A stretch of DNA of 64,000 nt, taken from positions 186,001 through 250,000 of the forward strand of contig NZ_AOCG01000006.1 in the NCBI RefSeq assembly GCF_000525795.1, written 5' to 3'. The notes under the pieces were generated by a model that worked only from the letters and a program-made list of their open reading frames with translations, was not told where the DNA came from and did not search any database. Position 1 is the stretch's first letter. Each line of letters starts with the position of its first letter. Below, one piece after another: positions 30,251 through 40,273 of the stretch. Made by a program: the position numbers and the translations under genes. The stretch is from Listeria aquatica FSL S10-1188. Lineage in GTDB: Bacteria; Bacillota; Bacilli; Lactobacillales; Listeriaceae.

Positions 30251-30791
30251 CTAATCGTCTTTTTTTTCATCAAAAAAAATCGGCCAGTCCCGCAAGACGA
30301 GGATCCACCTTTGGTTTCTTAAGAGCTTCTTCTTGAACAAAATCATCTTCTGTTTTTAGCTCCCAGTCTTTCCCTTGCGGAAGTTCTTCACTTCCAGTTA
30401 CTTCATCACTAAATACTTGCATAGGAATTTCAACCAATAAAAGTTCTTCAACAACGGGGGTCAAATCCACCGTATCTTTTTCCATCAAATGGAAAGATTC
30501 ATCTTGAAGATCTTCTTTCGATGCGACAAAGGTTTCTACCGAATGAATTTCATACGGCCAAACTACATCCACAAGCGTTCTTGCACATGGAAGCACAAGC
30601 GACCCGCTAATGTATAAGCTTGCGACCACATCATTTCCCTGCATTTCTAGTCCGCCTTGAACTGTTACAGGAGAAGCTCCTCGCACATCTTGATTGTTCG
30701 CTTTCAAGTATTCAGTTAGATCAACTTGTTCGTTGATTTTAAAAGGTTCGTTACGGTATTTTTTTAATTGATTTAATGACCATTTCATCAT
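30251..30791 (-). CDS. YceD-family (DUF177) 23S rRNA accumulation protein; C-terminus probably shifted
   Basis: Encoded just upstream of rpmF, as in most bacteria; the family is tied to 23S rRNA accumulation and ribosome assembly. The N-terminus MMKWSLNQLKKYRNEPFKI, the central LVLPCARTLVDVVWPYE and the DPRLAGLADFF tail fit DUF177. As written the frame stops at 30270 through an A8 run (30272-30279); with seven bases it would continue as ADFFDEKKDD and stop at 30251, a more usual acidic-basic tail. The start is ATG 30791 or 30788 after GGAG. Confidence 0.85.
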
Positions 30792-30925
30792 TCATCACTC
30801 CAAGCGCAACAAAAGCTATTATAGCTTTTTCAAAGGTTTTTGTCAATGTTTTTTCCGGTTTCTTGGCAGGAGTTAAACAAGATGATATGCTTAAGAAAAC
30901 AAAAATGTAAACGAGGTGAGAAAAT

Positions 30926-32083
30926 TTGCGTGCCACTGGAATTATTGTTGAATATAACCCGCTTCATAATGGGCATTTATACCATTTGCAAGAAGCGCGA
31001 AAACAAACAAATGCGGATATCATCATCGCAATCATGAGTGGTTCTTTCGTACAGCGCGGGGAACCGGCGATCGTCTCTAAAGAACTGCGTACAAAATGGG
31101 CTCTTGAAGCTGGCTGTGACCTTGTATTTGAGTTGCCTGTTCGGTTTGCTGTCCAACAAGCAGATATCTTTGCTTCAGCAGCGATTGAATTGCTCAAGGA
31201 TTTAAAAACGAATGCGCTTTTTTTCGGAAGTGAAAATGGTGATGCTACAAAATTCCGCATCGTTGCCAAGCTGGCTGCTAGTCCGCTCTTCGAAGAAGCT
31301 TTACGCCGAATGCTAACAGAAAAAAAGCTAAGTTATGGCGAAGCTTACACAGAAACACTCACTTCTTTCACGAATGAACTTGATGTGACAAAGCCCAACA
31401 ATATTTTAGGTCTCCACTATGCCCTTGCAAATGAAAAGCAAGAAGCTGGTCTTAAACTTTATTCACTTAAACGAACAAATAACTATCACGCAACAAATGC
31501 CCATTCAAATGATTTTGCCAGTGCTACGGCGCTCCGTAAGCTTCTACTTGAGAATAACCTTCCTGCTATAAAAACGAAAGTTCCCGGTTTTGTTTATACT
31601 TCGCTAGAAAACTATCAGACTCCTCTTTTGTCCTTTTCAAGCGCCTATCCGTATTTACGCTACCGCCTTTTAAGCGACCGAAATGAGTCTCTTACAGTAA
31701 TCAACAGTGTGACAGAAGGTATCGAAAACCGCTTGCGACGCGCTGCTTTTGAAGAAACAGCAGAAGATTTCTTGCGTGCTACAACAACAAAACGCTACAG
31801 CACCTCACGCGTTCGCCGGACAGCTATGCAAATTCTATTACAGTTTCAAAAAAAGGATCAGCCTGAAAACCACCTTCGCCTGCTTGGCATGACGAAACAA
31901 GGGCAAGCATATCTTTCCACGATCAAAAAAGAACTGTCGCTCCCACTTGTTTCGACACCTTCAAAAGCAAGTCAAGAGCTCATCCAATACGACATCCAAG
32001 CATCAAGACTCTATCATTTACTAGAAGGAAATACAGCGCAGCTAGACGCTCCATTCAGTGCCCGACCACTGCTTTATTTCTGA
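30926..32083 (+). CDS. tmcAL: tRNA(Met) cytidine acetate ligase TmcAL (YlbM)
   Basis: Forms N4-acetylcytidine at the wobble base of elongator tRNA-Met from acetate and ATP. It has a nucleotidyltransferase fold with GIIVEYNPLHNGHLYHLQEA (HxGH-type motif) and IMSGSFVQRGEPAIVSK. Start is TTG at 30926, after GAGGTG. Length 385, intact. It is the only plus-strand gene in this part and its 3' end overlaps the convergent beta-helix gene by about 40 bases. Confidence 0.93.
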   Translation: MRATGIIVEYNPLHNGHLYHLQEARKQTNADIIIAIMSGSFVQRGEPAIVSKELRTKWALEAGCDLVFELPVRFAVQQADIFASAAIELLKDLKTNALFFGSENGDATKFRIVAKLAASPLFEEALRRMLTEKKLSYGEAYTETLTSFTNELDVTKPNNILGLHYALANEKQEAGLKLYSLKRTNNYHATNAHSNDFASATALRKLLLENNLPAIKTKVPGFVYTSLENYQTPLLSFSSAYPYLRYRLLSDRNESLTVINSVTEGIENRLRRAAFEETAEDFLRATTTKRYSTSRVRRTAMQILLQFQKKDQPENHLRLLGMTKQGQAYLSTIKKELSLPLVSTPSKASQELIQYDIQASRLYHLLEGNTAQLDAPFSARPLLYF

Positions 32084-33476
32084 TATGTTCACATCGTGCG
32101 TTTCTTTGCCAAGTCTAACTTCCGGTTTCTTTCCTTTGTAATATATTTTATCGAACGCAACTTGACTAGCACGGTACTGAATAGCAAGTATTTGTGTGTG
32201 TTTCTCATCTACTACGAGAAAATGAGTGATACTTACTTTTTTATAGGCAGAAATAACTAACGCCCGTGGTTCACTATCCATATAAAGCGGTGTGGAAACG
32301 GGCAACTCCGCAATTAAAAAAAGTGGCACGAATTCCAGTTGCCGTCTGACTTTCCTCATCTTCTCCTTTGTGGTGACCAATATGTCGGAAGTTAAACGAA
32401 CGATTATCTGAAGAAGAAATATGACCAATAATTTGAGTATCATAGGCTGCAGAACTTGTTTCATGCGCCTTGATTTCTACGCCACCGAAACAGTTTTCGG
32501 TGGCGTTATTGTGTAAAACGACATGTCTCGATCCATCGTCCACCTCAATCCCATTTGAATTGGAGAATCCTTTTTCATGAGCCCTTCCACTTGGATCATG
32601 CAAAAAACAATGTGAAATATAAATAAAATCACTATGGTGTGTTGTCACGCCATCATCCCCAAATCCGGCTGCTTCAACTTGGTCAATCCAAACATATGCA
32701 CTGCGAAATCTTGAAGTTGTTCCATCACCTCGGTAGCTATAAAATGCGCTCGTAACATCAACACCATGCAGTCCTGCATTTAATACTTTCACCTTTCTGA
32801 TGAGTGCAAATTGAACATGTGCAAGCGTGATTCCACTCGAAGAAGTGCCTCCTGAGGCACTTCTTTCGCTTTCTCCAAAACGGGAGGAATCCCAGTTCAA
32901 AGTAAAGCCTTCTAAACGAATTCGTTTGTTCCCAGCAAAGAGATTGCGATTTCGAATTCCTTGCCTCTTTTTTGGGGTTTCTTTTATCAATAGAAGTGTT
33001 GTTAGTTCTTCCCCTGCTCCGATAATCGCTGTATTAGATGGAACTTTTAATCCTGAAATCAAAAATGTCCCTTTTGGAACATAAACGATTCGACCACCAC
33101 GACGCATTGCCCGTTTAAAAGCCAAAGTCGAGTCAATTTTCCCTTCAGGATCCGCTCCGTAATCTAACACAGAAACTTCCTCTGCTTCATCTTTTAGCGT
33201 TCCAAGTTCAGCAAAAAGAAGCGGTTGCCAGTCAACTTCAAGAAGCGGGCGTTTTTCGATGGCAGCAGGCCGACTAAATCCGTTTGCCTGCGCTCGAGTA
33301 ACAAGAAGAGAAAGTAACCACTTTCGTTTTTTCTTTCGTTCATTTTTGTCATCCGCTTCTTGCCATTTTGTAAATAAGTGTTCTGTCATGCGGATCCCTT
33401 TGTCAAGTCCCTCAGAACTTCTATATGTTGGAAAAAAAGCACTGATTTTCGCTTGATTTCGAACTTTAAGATTCAT
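32042..33476 (-). CDS. Right-handed beta-helix (pectate-lyase-superfamily) protein, frame broken
   Basis: Residues about 100-140 carry the Pectate_lyase_3 opening: SVLDYGADPEGKIDSTLAFK, then RIVYVPKGTFLIS. Later come parallel beta-helix-like coils (GVDVTSAFYSYRGDG, NGIEVDDGSRHVVLHNN, GGVEIKAHETSS). No signal peptide or membrane segment is evident; the N-terminus is basic and unusual. The frame splits into 32274-33476 and 32042-32464: A7 at 32316-32322 should be six (IRATFLIAELPVSTPLYMDS). Corrected length 477. From memory the syntenic slot between ylbM and ylbL does not hold this gene in L. monocytogenes. Substrate unknown; polysaccharide binding or cleavage is only inferred from the fold. 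Confidence 0.75.
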
Positions 33477-33641
33477 TTTATTTCATCCCTCGCTTTCTAG
33501 ATACCTCCCTTACTCTTCCTTTCCCGCTTTTAAGAAAAGAAACCGCTAGAAACAACTCCAAAGTATCTTTCAAAATTCAAATACCATTCAAATTCTGAAA
33601 AGTTCAGGCGCTATTTCATTTGCGATTTCTCAAATTTTTAT

Positions 33642-34685
33642 TTACTTCTGTAGTTTTTCTAAATACTCAACAGCATCTTGGAATGTTTTTACAGGAATGA
33701 TTTTCATTTTGGTGTCAATTTCTTTTGCTGTTTCTTTAGCCTCTTGATAATTGGATTTAATCCCTGGATTGTCTTTTTTCGTAGCTTTTGTAATTTCATC
33801 GTTGGGGGCAAAAAAGATAGTTGCGCCTTCTTTATCAGCAGCCACCACTTTTTGATCAATCCCACCAATTCGTCCTACTTCTCCATCTGGGCTAATGGTT
33901 CCGGTTCCTGCAATTTTTTTACCAGCCGTTAAGTCCTCTTTTTGGAAGCGAGAATAAATCTCTAAACTGAACATTAAACCGGCAGATGGACCACCAATTT
34001 TTTCAGAATCAATTTCCACTTTTGGTGACGTTTCAATTTTTTCATCATCTACAAGGGTAATGCCAATCCCAGTTGTTCCTTTTTTATCGATTTTAGTCAG
34101 TTCGATACCAGCTTGTTGTTTCTTTTTGTTGTGAACAAATTGTACATTCACCTTATCCCCTTGCTTCTTGCCTTTTACATAGGAAATAAATTCATTACTA
34201 GATTTAAATGCTTTACCATCAATTTTTGTGATGAGATCCCCTGCGTGTAAATATTTAGCTGCTGGAACATCATCGAGTACGCTCATTACATAAATGCCAT
34301 CATATTTGATTTTCACGTCTTGCCCAGCAGCTTTATAAGCGACTTGAATCGCATTATTTTTCGATTCATTCATCATATACATTTGCCGAACATTATATTC
34401 TTCATTCGTTTCATGATCAAGACGGACATCACTTTCTTTTTCAAGTTCATGATAAGGAAGCAGCTTGGCTAACCCATATGTATAAATATTAGCTTCTGCC
34501 ATTGCGATCGTCACAAGACTTAGCGACCCTTTCGACTTACTTGTATGCCCAGAAACCCGCACAAGCGGCTCAAGTTCCTCCGCAGAACCTGGTTTCGTAA
34601 TATAATAAGGCACGGGGATAAAAAATCCCACGATAACAATTAACAATATGGCAATGACTAATAACTTTTTCCACTGTTTACGCAT
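33642..34685 (-). CDS. ylbL: YlbL-type PDZ-Lon membrane protease
   Basis: Membrane-anchored serine protease of about 347 residues. N-terminal helix WKKLLVIAILLIVIVGFFIP, a PDZ domain (AAKYLHAGDLITKIDGKAFK), then a Lon-type catalytic domain with KIGGPSAGLMFSLEIYSRF (catalytic serine) and the later lysine in GGIDQKVVAA. In B. subtilis YlbL degrades the SOS division inhibitor YneA. I prefer ATG 34685 over the TTG at 34697, which would overlap the AAGGGG site. Between the beta-helix gene and coaD. Confidence 0.9.
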   Translation of the reverse strand: MRKQWKKLLVIAILLIVIVGFFIPVPYYITKPGSAEELEPLVRVSGHTSKSKGSLSLVTIAMAEANIYTYGLAKLLPYHELEKESDVRLDHETNEEYNVRQMYMMNESKNNAIQVAYKAAGQDVKIKYDGIYVMSVLDDVPAAKYLHAGDLITKIDGKAFKSSNEFISYVKGKKQGDKVNVQFVHNKKKQQAGIELTKIDKKGTTGIGITLVDDEKIETSPKVEIDSEKIGGPSAGLMFSLEIYSRFQKEDLTAGKKIAGTGTISPDGEVGRIGGIDQKVVAADKEGATIFFAPNDEITKATKKDNPGIKSNYQEAKETAKEIDTKMKIIPVKTFQDAVEYLEKLQK

Positions 34686-34717
34686 TTCTAGAAACAACCC
34701 CTTATCTGCAATTCCAA

Positions 34718-35756
<1,039 letters not shown>

Positions 35757-35783
35757 AATTTACCTCCTCCTAGATGAACGGAA

Positions 35784-35810
35784 GGCAGTGCTGTTTAAAA
35801 CAGCACTGCC
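35784..35810 (-). terminator. Hairpin between ylbG and rsmD
   Basis: Perfect arms GGCAGTGCTGTTT (35784-35796) and complement (35798-35810), directly after the ylbG stop. No clear T tract follows on the minus strand, so termination may be incomplete. Confidence 0.5.
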
Positions 35811-35815
35811 TCATC

Positions 35816-36097
35816 TTAAATCGTGATTTGAACATCTTCACTTCTATGATCATGCATCGTTTCTTTTTTCGACTCATATTCTGTTTTCAGAAATGGTCTA
35901 AAAGAAGGTTCAACACGTTTCACATAATTAAAGCGCGACAACTTCGCGGAAACTTCTTCAATATCACACATATCACAATAGAGTACGGCGTATTTTAGCT
36001 TTCGCGAAACATAATGAACATTGCCAAACCGCTTAAGCGATCTAACTTGTTTCAAATGATTCAACCAAACCACGACAGCTTGTCTATCATTTTCCAT
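35816..36097 (-). CDS. ylbG: YlbG-family protein (DUF2129)
   Basis: 93-residue cytosolic protein with the family opening [20 protein letters not shown] and [17 protein letters not shown]. Function is not established. Adjacent to ricF/ylbF as in Bacillus. Intact frame, ATG after AAAGGGG. Confidence 0.85.
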   Translation of the reverse strand: MENDRQAVVVWLNHLKQVRSLKRFGNVHYVSRKLKYAVLYCDMCDIEEVSAKLSRFNYVKRVEPSFRPFLKTEYESKKETMHDHRSEDVQITI

Positions 36098-36142
36098 TTT
36101 TTTATCCCCTTTACATCTTCTAAACCTCTACACCTCTTATCA

Positions 36143-36589
36143 TCATGCAGAGCAGCCGCAACTTCCACCACTTCCGCAACCGCCTGATGAACAGGCTGAC
36201 TTTTGCTCGAAAAACGGATTTCCAGTTGGCACCATGATATTCGATGAGACAGCGCCCGCAAGTAAAAGACTAATTTCATCAAGTAAATTCTGCAAATCGG
36301 TCTCTGCTCGGCGAAAATCTGCAATCCCTTCATCCATATCGAGTTCTCGCTTTAAAGCACGAGTTTTTCGAGTTACTTCTTTATAATCAGGGTGATATCT
36401 GCCGAAACGCTCCACCTCTTCATAAGCCTCTTTGATTTTTGCAAACGCCTGTACCTTCGCTTGCGTTTCCGGATTTTGCAGCGCCTGTTTCTTTCTCAGA
36501 TAGTTATTCGCTTCTTCTGAACTGAGAATCATGGCAGATAATTCATCTGATAAATCAAGTAGTGCCAAACTCTCCATCGTTGCAAACAA
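36143..36589 (-). CDS. ricF: RicF/YlbF, Y-complex (RicAFT) subunit
   Basis: YlbF-family subunit of the RicA-RicF-RicT complex, which helps RNase Y process mRNAs and in Bacillus binds Fe-S clusters. The helical core LDLSDELSAMILSSEEANN and FAKIKEAYEEVERFGRYHPD is clear. The C-terminal tail is cysteine-rich (SACSSGGCGSGGSCGCSA, four cysteines), the expected Fe-S ligand region. I choose TTG 36589 (LFATMESLALL) because GGAGGG lies 6 bases upstream; ATG 36577 would be 18 bases from it. Confidence 0.88.
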   Translation of the reverse strand: MFATMESLALLDLSDELSAMILSSEEANNYLRKKQALQNPETQAKVQAFAKIKEAYEEVERFGRYHPDYKEVTRKTRALKRELDMDEGIADFRRAETDLQNLLDEISLLLAGAVSSNIMVPTGNPFFEQKSACSSGGCGSGGSCGCSA

Positions 36590-36624
36590 ACTAATCCCTC
36601 CAAACTTTTCGCTGTACGTATTCA

Positions 36625-37713
36625 TTATAGCATGAACTCACAAAAGCGTCTTTTTATTTTTGTAACAAAATTTTGCGTGTAGTATTTTCGAAATGTACCA
36701 GAGCCCATATACGTATAGGTTTTTTCTAGCAAGTTTTTCCGGTGACCTGGCGAATTTAACCAGCCCTCAACAGCCGCAGCTGCATCAATATAATTGTAAG
36801 CAATGTTCTCGCCTGCTTTCGTGTATACGACATTTCCTTCTTTTAACCGGTCTCCTAGCGAACCATAAGTCGGCGAATCGTGGCTAAAATATTTGTTTTC
36901 TGCCATATCCACACTATGCCCGTAAGCAACTTTGGCAACATCTTGTTCATCTGCAACAGGTTCTGCTTTGTAACGCTCCCTAAGCACATTTGTAATTTCA
37001 AGAACCTCTAAATCAGCTGCTTTATCGACTTGATTCCATAAGTCACTCGAAACATTTTCCTTATAAATTTCCCCTTGATAATTCAGTTCATAAGGATGCA
37101 TTTTGATAAATGAAAGTTTATTTAAATAACGGACACTCGTCAGCTTGCCATCTATTTTATCGAAATTAAGCTGCGCATAAACACCACTTCCAAGACTAAC
37201 GACTGGACGCATGTTTAAATCATTTTCCGAGAGTTCAAATCGGTAAAAATTATTTTCATAATAAAAAGCTATCTCTGACTGAAGCTTGGCGTTTGTAAAC
37301 ACCTTCTCTACAGACATTCCGATTTGGTACGGTTTTAAATTTAAATCCTGCCCAAGTGCATAAATAGTTTGCACTTTATGATTTCGCACACCAACAAGCA
37401 TATAACTTGTATTCGGTTGGTTGTACACATAATTATCATAACCATACGGGGTTTTATCAACCCGAATAGGGTCTCCGAATTTAGCTTTTACTTTCGAAAA
37501 ATCTTGGTTGACGAAGCTTCCCATATTTTCATCGGTCGCAGGTAACTGCTCACTCGTTTCATTTGCTTTCTTAGCTTCTGTCGGCATATTTTTCTGTTCT
37601 ACTTTATCCTGTGCTTCATTTCTCTCTGTCGTCTTTTCAAAAAATAGATCTGTATTGTAACCGATAAAAAGGCAAATAACGAGTAGCACTAGCACTCTTA
37701 GTACAAATTTCAA
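36625..37713 (-). CDS. CAP/SCP-domain secreted protein, YlbC-like
   Basis: Single N-terminal membrane anchor (KFVLRVLVLLVICLFIGYN), a charged linker, a central CAP-associated domain (residues about 85-200) and a C-terminal CAP (SCP/PR-1) domain with YGHSVDMAENKYFSHDSP, AGENIAYNYIDAAAAVEGWL and SPGHRKNLL. Start is TTG 37713 after GAGGAGGG; the longer frame would put 33 charged residues before the membrane helix. The C-terminus runs to FVTKIKRRFCEFML; FVTK is a more usual end and would appear if an A5 run near 36660 were A4. Extracytoplasmic; function unknown. Confidence 0.85.
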   Translation of the reverse strand: MKFVLRVLVLLVICLFIGYNTDLFFEKTTERNEAQDKVEQKNMPTEAKKANETSEQLPATDENMGSFVNQDFSKVKAKFGDPIRVDKTPYGYDNYVYNQPNTSYMLVGVRNHKVQTIYALGQDLNLKPYQIGMSVEKVFTNAKLQSEIAFYYENNFYRFELSENDLNMRPVVSLGSGVYAQLNFDKIDGKLTSVRYLNKLSFIKMHPYELNYQGEIYKENVSSDLWNQVDKAADLEVLEITNVLRERYKAEPVADEQDVAKVAYGHSVDMAENKYFSHDSPTYGSLGDRLKEGNVVYTKAGENIAYNYIDAAAAVEGWLNSPGHRKNLLEKTYTYMGSGTFRKYYTQNFVTKIKRRFCEFML

Positions 37714-37813
37714 ATTTTGCCCTCCTCTTGGCTTGTTTTCTGCTTTTAATTGTAGCGTTTTTTTTTCGTGAAAAGCTACCCAGCTAGCTTCATTTCTCAC
37801 TAATTTCTCCATA

Positions 37814-37864
37814 TAAAAAAGGCAGAAACTTAGAATTTATTACTTTTCTAAAAATTTCTGCCTC
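37814..37864 (-). terminator. Terminator of the TPR membrane protein gene
   Basis: GGCAGAAA/TTTCTGCC arms around 37820-37862, T6 on the minus strand. Confidence 0.75.
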
Positions 37865-37867
37865 CAT

Positions 37868-38944
37868 TTATTTTTGAAGTTTTAAAGGAAACTCTTTTTG
37901 TTCAAACGGATGGATTTGTTTTTCAAAAGGCTCCGTGATCGGATACTTATTTTTCAAACTATTTGGAGTCATCCAGTCCGCAAGTGTAGAAACCGTTCGA
38001 ACACCGGCTGGAAAAGCAAGAAGCATTAACAATATAATGGCTAGCGGCAAACGCAAATACCTGTTTTTTCGGTCTTGTCGTGTTAGCTTTTCCTTTCGCT
38101 CCGTTTGGGACAAAATAGCCACCACCACTACTAATAGAGGAATAATCCACATCAAAACGGCCAAATAGCCAATCCAATTTGTCAAAAGAGCAAAAATCAG
38201 TATGTACACGCTAACCAAAACAATTCGTCGCATGAGAGAAATTCGTTTTCCAAACAAGCGTACACGTTCGTAAAGAGACCAAAATGGATTTTTAGTTGCC
38301 CAAGCTTGATTATACAGCGCTTGATACTCCCCATTACTAGGTTCAATGACACATAATTTTCGTGTAAACTCACGTGCTGCCTCAAAATCTCCACGAGCAT
38401 AACTAATTTTTGCAAAATAAACTAAATTCGGTTCAAATAATGGATCAGCAGTAAGCGCAGTATTTTGTAAAGCAAGAACTCGCTTGCTTGTTTTATCCAT
38501 TTGGAATAGACAAAAAGCTAAGCTTCCCATGATGTCTAAACGTTTAGGAGCATAAGCAAGTGCTGTTTCATAGAGTGCGGCTTTGTCTTTTATACTATCC
38601 ACTTCGTATTTGGCAAGCGCCGCATAAAAATCTGCTTCTTCATGATCGAGCGTAAGACCGAAACGAGCAAGTTCAATAACGCGTTTCTTTTCACCAAGTC
38701 TGTCATAAATCATCACACCTAGTTGGTAGCATTCCACAATATTTTGGTTGTATAAAAGAGCCTGTTCAAGGTTATGAGCCGCTTCACTAAAATTTTCACT
38801 AGCGAAGTTAAGATAGGCGAGACAAAGATAACCAGCAAAGTGCGATGGGTTTTCAGTAATCATATTACGACTTTCCAATTCTGCATCGACGTATTTACCA
38901 TTTTCGACAAGTTGCTTCATTCTTTCAAAACTTGCGATTTTCAT
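37868..38944 (-). CDS. TPR-repeat protein with two C-terminal membrane helices
   Basis: About 358 residues. Residues 1-235 are helical tetratricopeptide-like repeats (FAGYLCLAYLNFASENFSEA, NIVECYQLGVMIYDRLGEKK, EADFYAALAKYEVDSIKD). Residues 245-290 form two membrane helices (IVLVSVYILIFALLTNWIGY, LAVLMWIIPLLVVVVAIL), with a third near 305-325. Start ATG 38944 follows GAGGTGG. Location between the CAP protein and ctaB; a scaffolding role at the membrane is possible but unproven. Confidence 0.7.
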   Translation of the reverse strand: MKIASFERMKQLVENGKYVDAELESRNMITENPSHFAGYLCLAYLNFASENFSEAAHNLEQALLYNQNIVECYQLGVMIYDRLGEKKRVIELARFGLTLDHEEADFYAALAKYEVDSIKDKAALYETALAYAPKRLDIMGSLAFCLFQMDKTSKRVLALQNTALTADPLFEPNLVYFAKISYARGDFEAAREFTRKLCVIEPSNGEYQALYNQAWATKNPFWSLYERVRLFGKRISLMRRIVLVSVYILIFALLTNWIGYLAVLMWIIPLLVVVVAILSQTERKEKLTRQDRKNRYLRLPLAIILLMLLAFPAGVRTVSTLADWMTPNSLKNKYPITEPFEKQIHPFEQKEFPLKLQK

Positions 38945-39031
38945 CAGTACCACCTCGGCATCCTTTCTATTCTCACTATACCAGTTGAAAAAAAGAATTT
39001 GATGAGGAAAACTTCAAGATTTTTTAAAGAA

Positions 39032-39063
39032 AAAAGCGAGCCCCAACCTGAGGCCCACTCGCA
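39032..39063 (-). terminator. Terminator of ctaB
   Basis: GCGAG...CTCGC stem directly after the stop codon, then T6 on the minus strand. Confidence 0.75.
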
Positions 39064-39981
39064 TTAAAGAAAAATAGAAATAACAATCATAGAAACAAAC
39101 AAAATCGTCATGTAATTGAGCGAATAAATGAACATCCACTGTGCCCATTTTAAGTCGTCTTTCATTTTGAATCCATATAAACTAAGCAACAACCAACCTA
39201 AGTTTAAGATCGTTGCTAAACTTACATAAACAAGACTGAGCTCTGTCATGAAAAACGGCAAAACAGAAAGCACAAGTACCCAGAAAAGCATACTTCCCTT
39301 CGTCCGGTTAAAGCCTTTCACAACGGGAAGCATAGGAATTCCAGCTGCTCTATATTCCTCAGCTCGTCTGATCGCAATCGCATAAAAATGTGGCGGTTGC
39401 CATGCAAACATCACTAAAAAGAGCATAACTGGGATTAAACTAAAATGTGGATCAACAGCAAACCAACCAATTAGCGGCGGAACTGCTCCTGAAAAACTCC
39501 CAATCACGGTGTTACTCACAAGTTTCCGTTTAGCATACATGGAATAAACCACCACGTAAAGAAAGACACCTGAAAGCCCAAGCACACCTGCTTGCCAAGT
39601 GGTCATAAACAACATTCCAGCCCCAATAAGTAAAAGCAAGGCCGCTATAAGAAGAGCTTTTGTACCGGAAATTTTCCCTGTCATAGTGGGACGGTTTTTT
39701 GTTCGTTCCATTTTGCCATCGATATCCCGGTCAATCACGTTATTAAACGCTCCCGATGCTCCAACAATAAGTGCAGAACCGACAATCGTAAAAAAGATTA
39801 CATCCAAATTCTGCATAAATGAAATCCCATTTAATTGAAAAGCTAACCACATTCCTGTGAAAGCTGTAATTGTATTTGAATTAACGATTCCTACTTTTAC
39901 AAGTTCCGTAAAGTCGCGCACATTAAATTTACTGACTGCATCCCTTTTCTGCCACTCGCCAGTATTTTCGATTCTGCTCAA
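39064..39981 (-). CDS. ctaB: Protoheme IX farnesyltransferase (heme O synthase)
   Basis: UbiA-family membrane prenyltransferase converting heme B to heme O for cytochrome oxidases. The aspartate-rich motif NNVIDRDIDGKMERTKNRP and the second motif (YAKRKLVSNTVIGSFSGAVP) are present; 305 residues with about nine hydrophobic helices. Start is TTG 39981 after GGGGGAG. Transcribed divergently from ctaA, which uses its product. Confidence 0.95.
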   Translation of the reverse strand: MSRIENTGEWQKRDAVSKFNVRDFTELVKVGIVNSNTITAFTGMWLAFQLNGISFMQNLDVIFFTIVGSALIVGASGAFNNVIDRDIDGKMERTKNRPTMTGKISGTKALLIAALLLLIGAGMLFMTTWQAGVLGLSGVFLYVVVYSMYAKRKLVSNTVIGSFSGAVPPLIGWFAVDPHFSLIPVMLFLVMFAWQPPHFYAIAIRRAEEYRAAGIPMLPVVKGFNRTKGSMLFWVLVLSVLPFFMTELSLVYVSLATILNLGWLLLSLYGFKMKDDLKWAQWMFIYSLNYMTILFVSMIVISIFL

Positions 39982-40273
39982 AACTTCTCCCCCTTAAATA
40001 AATTGCCGCATAGTTCTTCTATTCATTATGTGAAAAAACTACACGATTTGTCAACCAAATTGCCTTCACACATCGCAATAAAATCCTTTGACTCAAAACA
40101 TTTTCACCACTCAAAACTTTGTGAAATCCTATACATGGTGAAACTTAAGACTTTGTGAAAGCTGCAGTAACAAGGGATTCCTTTACTTATCCATTAAAAC
40201 AAGCTAAAATGAACGGAGGTAGCTAAAATAAGAAAATCGTTTCAAGATTCATCTAAAGGAGAGATAAGGGAAC
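39982..40273. promoter_or_regulatory. ctaB-ctaA divergent promoter region with repeated TGTGAAA motifs
   Basis: CTTTGTGAAA occurs at 40117-40126 and again at 40151-40160 (34 bp apart); GGTGAAAC lies between them at 40137-40144 and an inverted TTTTCACCA at 40101-40109. The cluster is upstream of ctaA and looks like an operator array. TGTGAA half-sites resemble those of redox (Rex-like) regulators, but the spacing is not a standard Rex box, so the regulator is left open. Confidence 0.4.
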
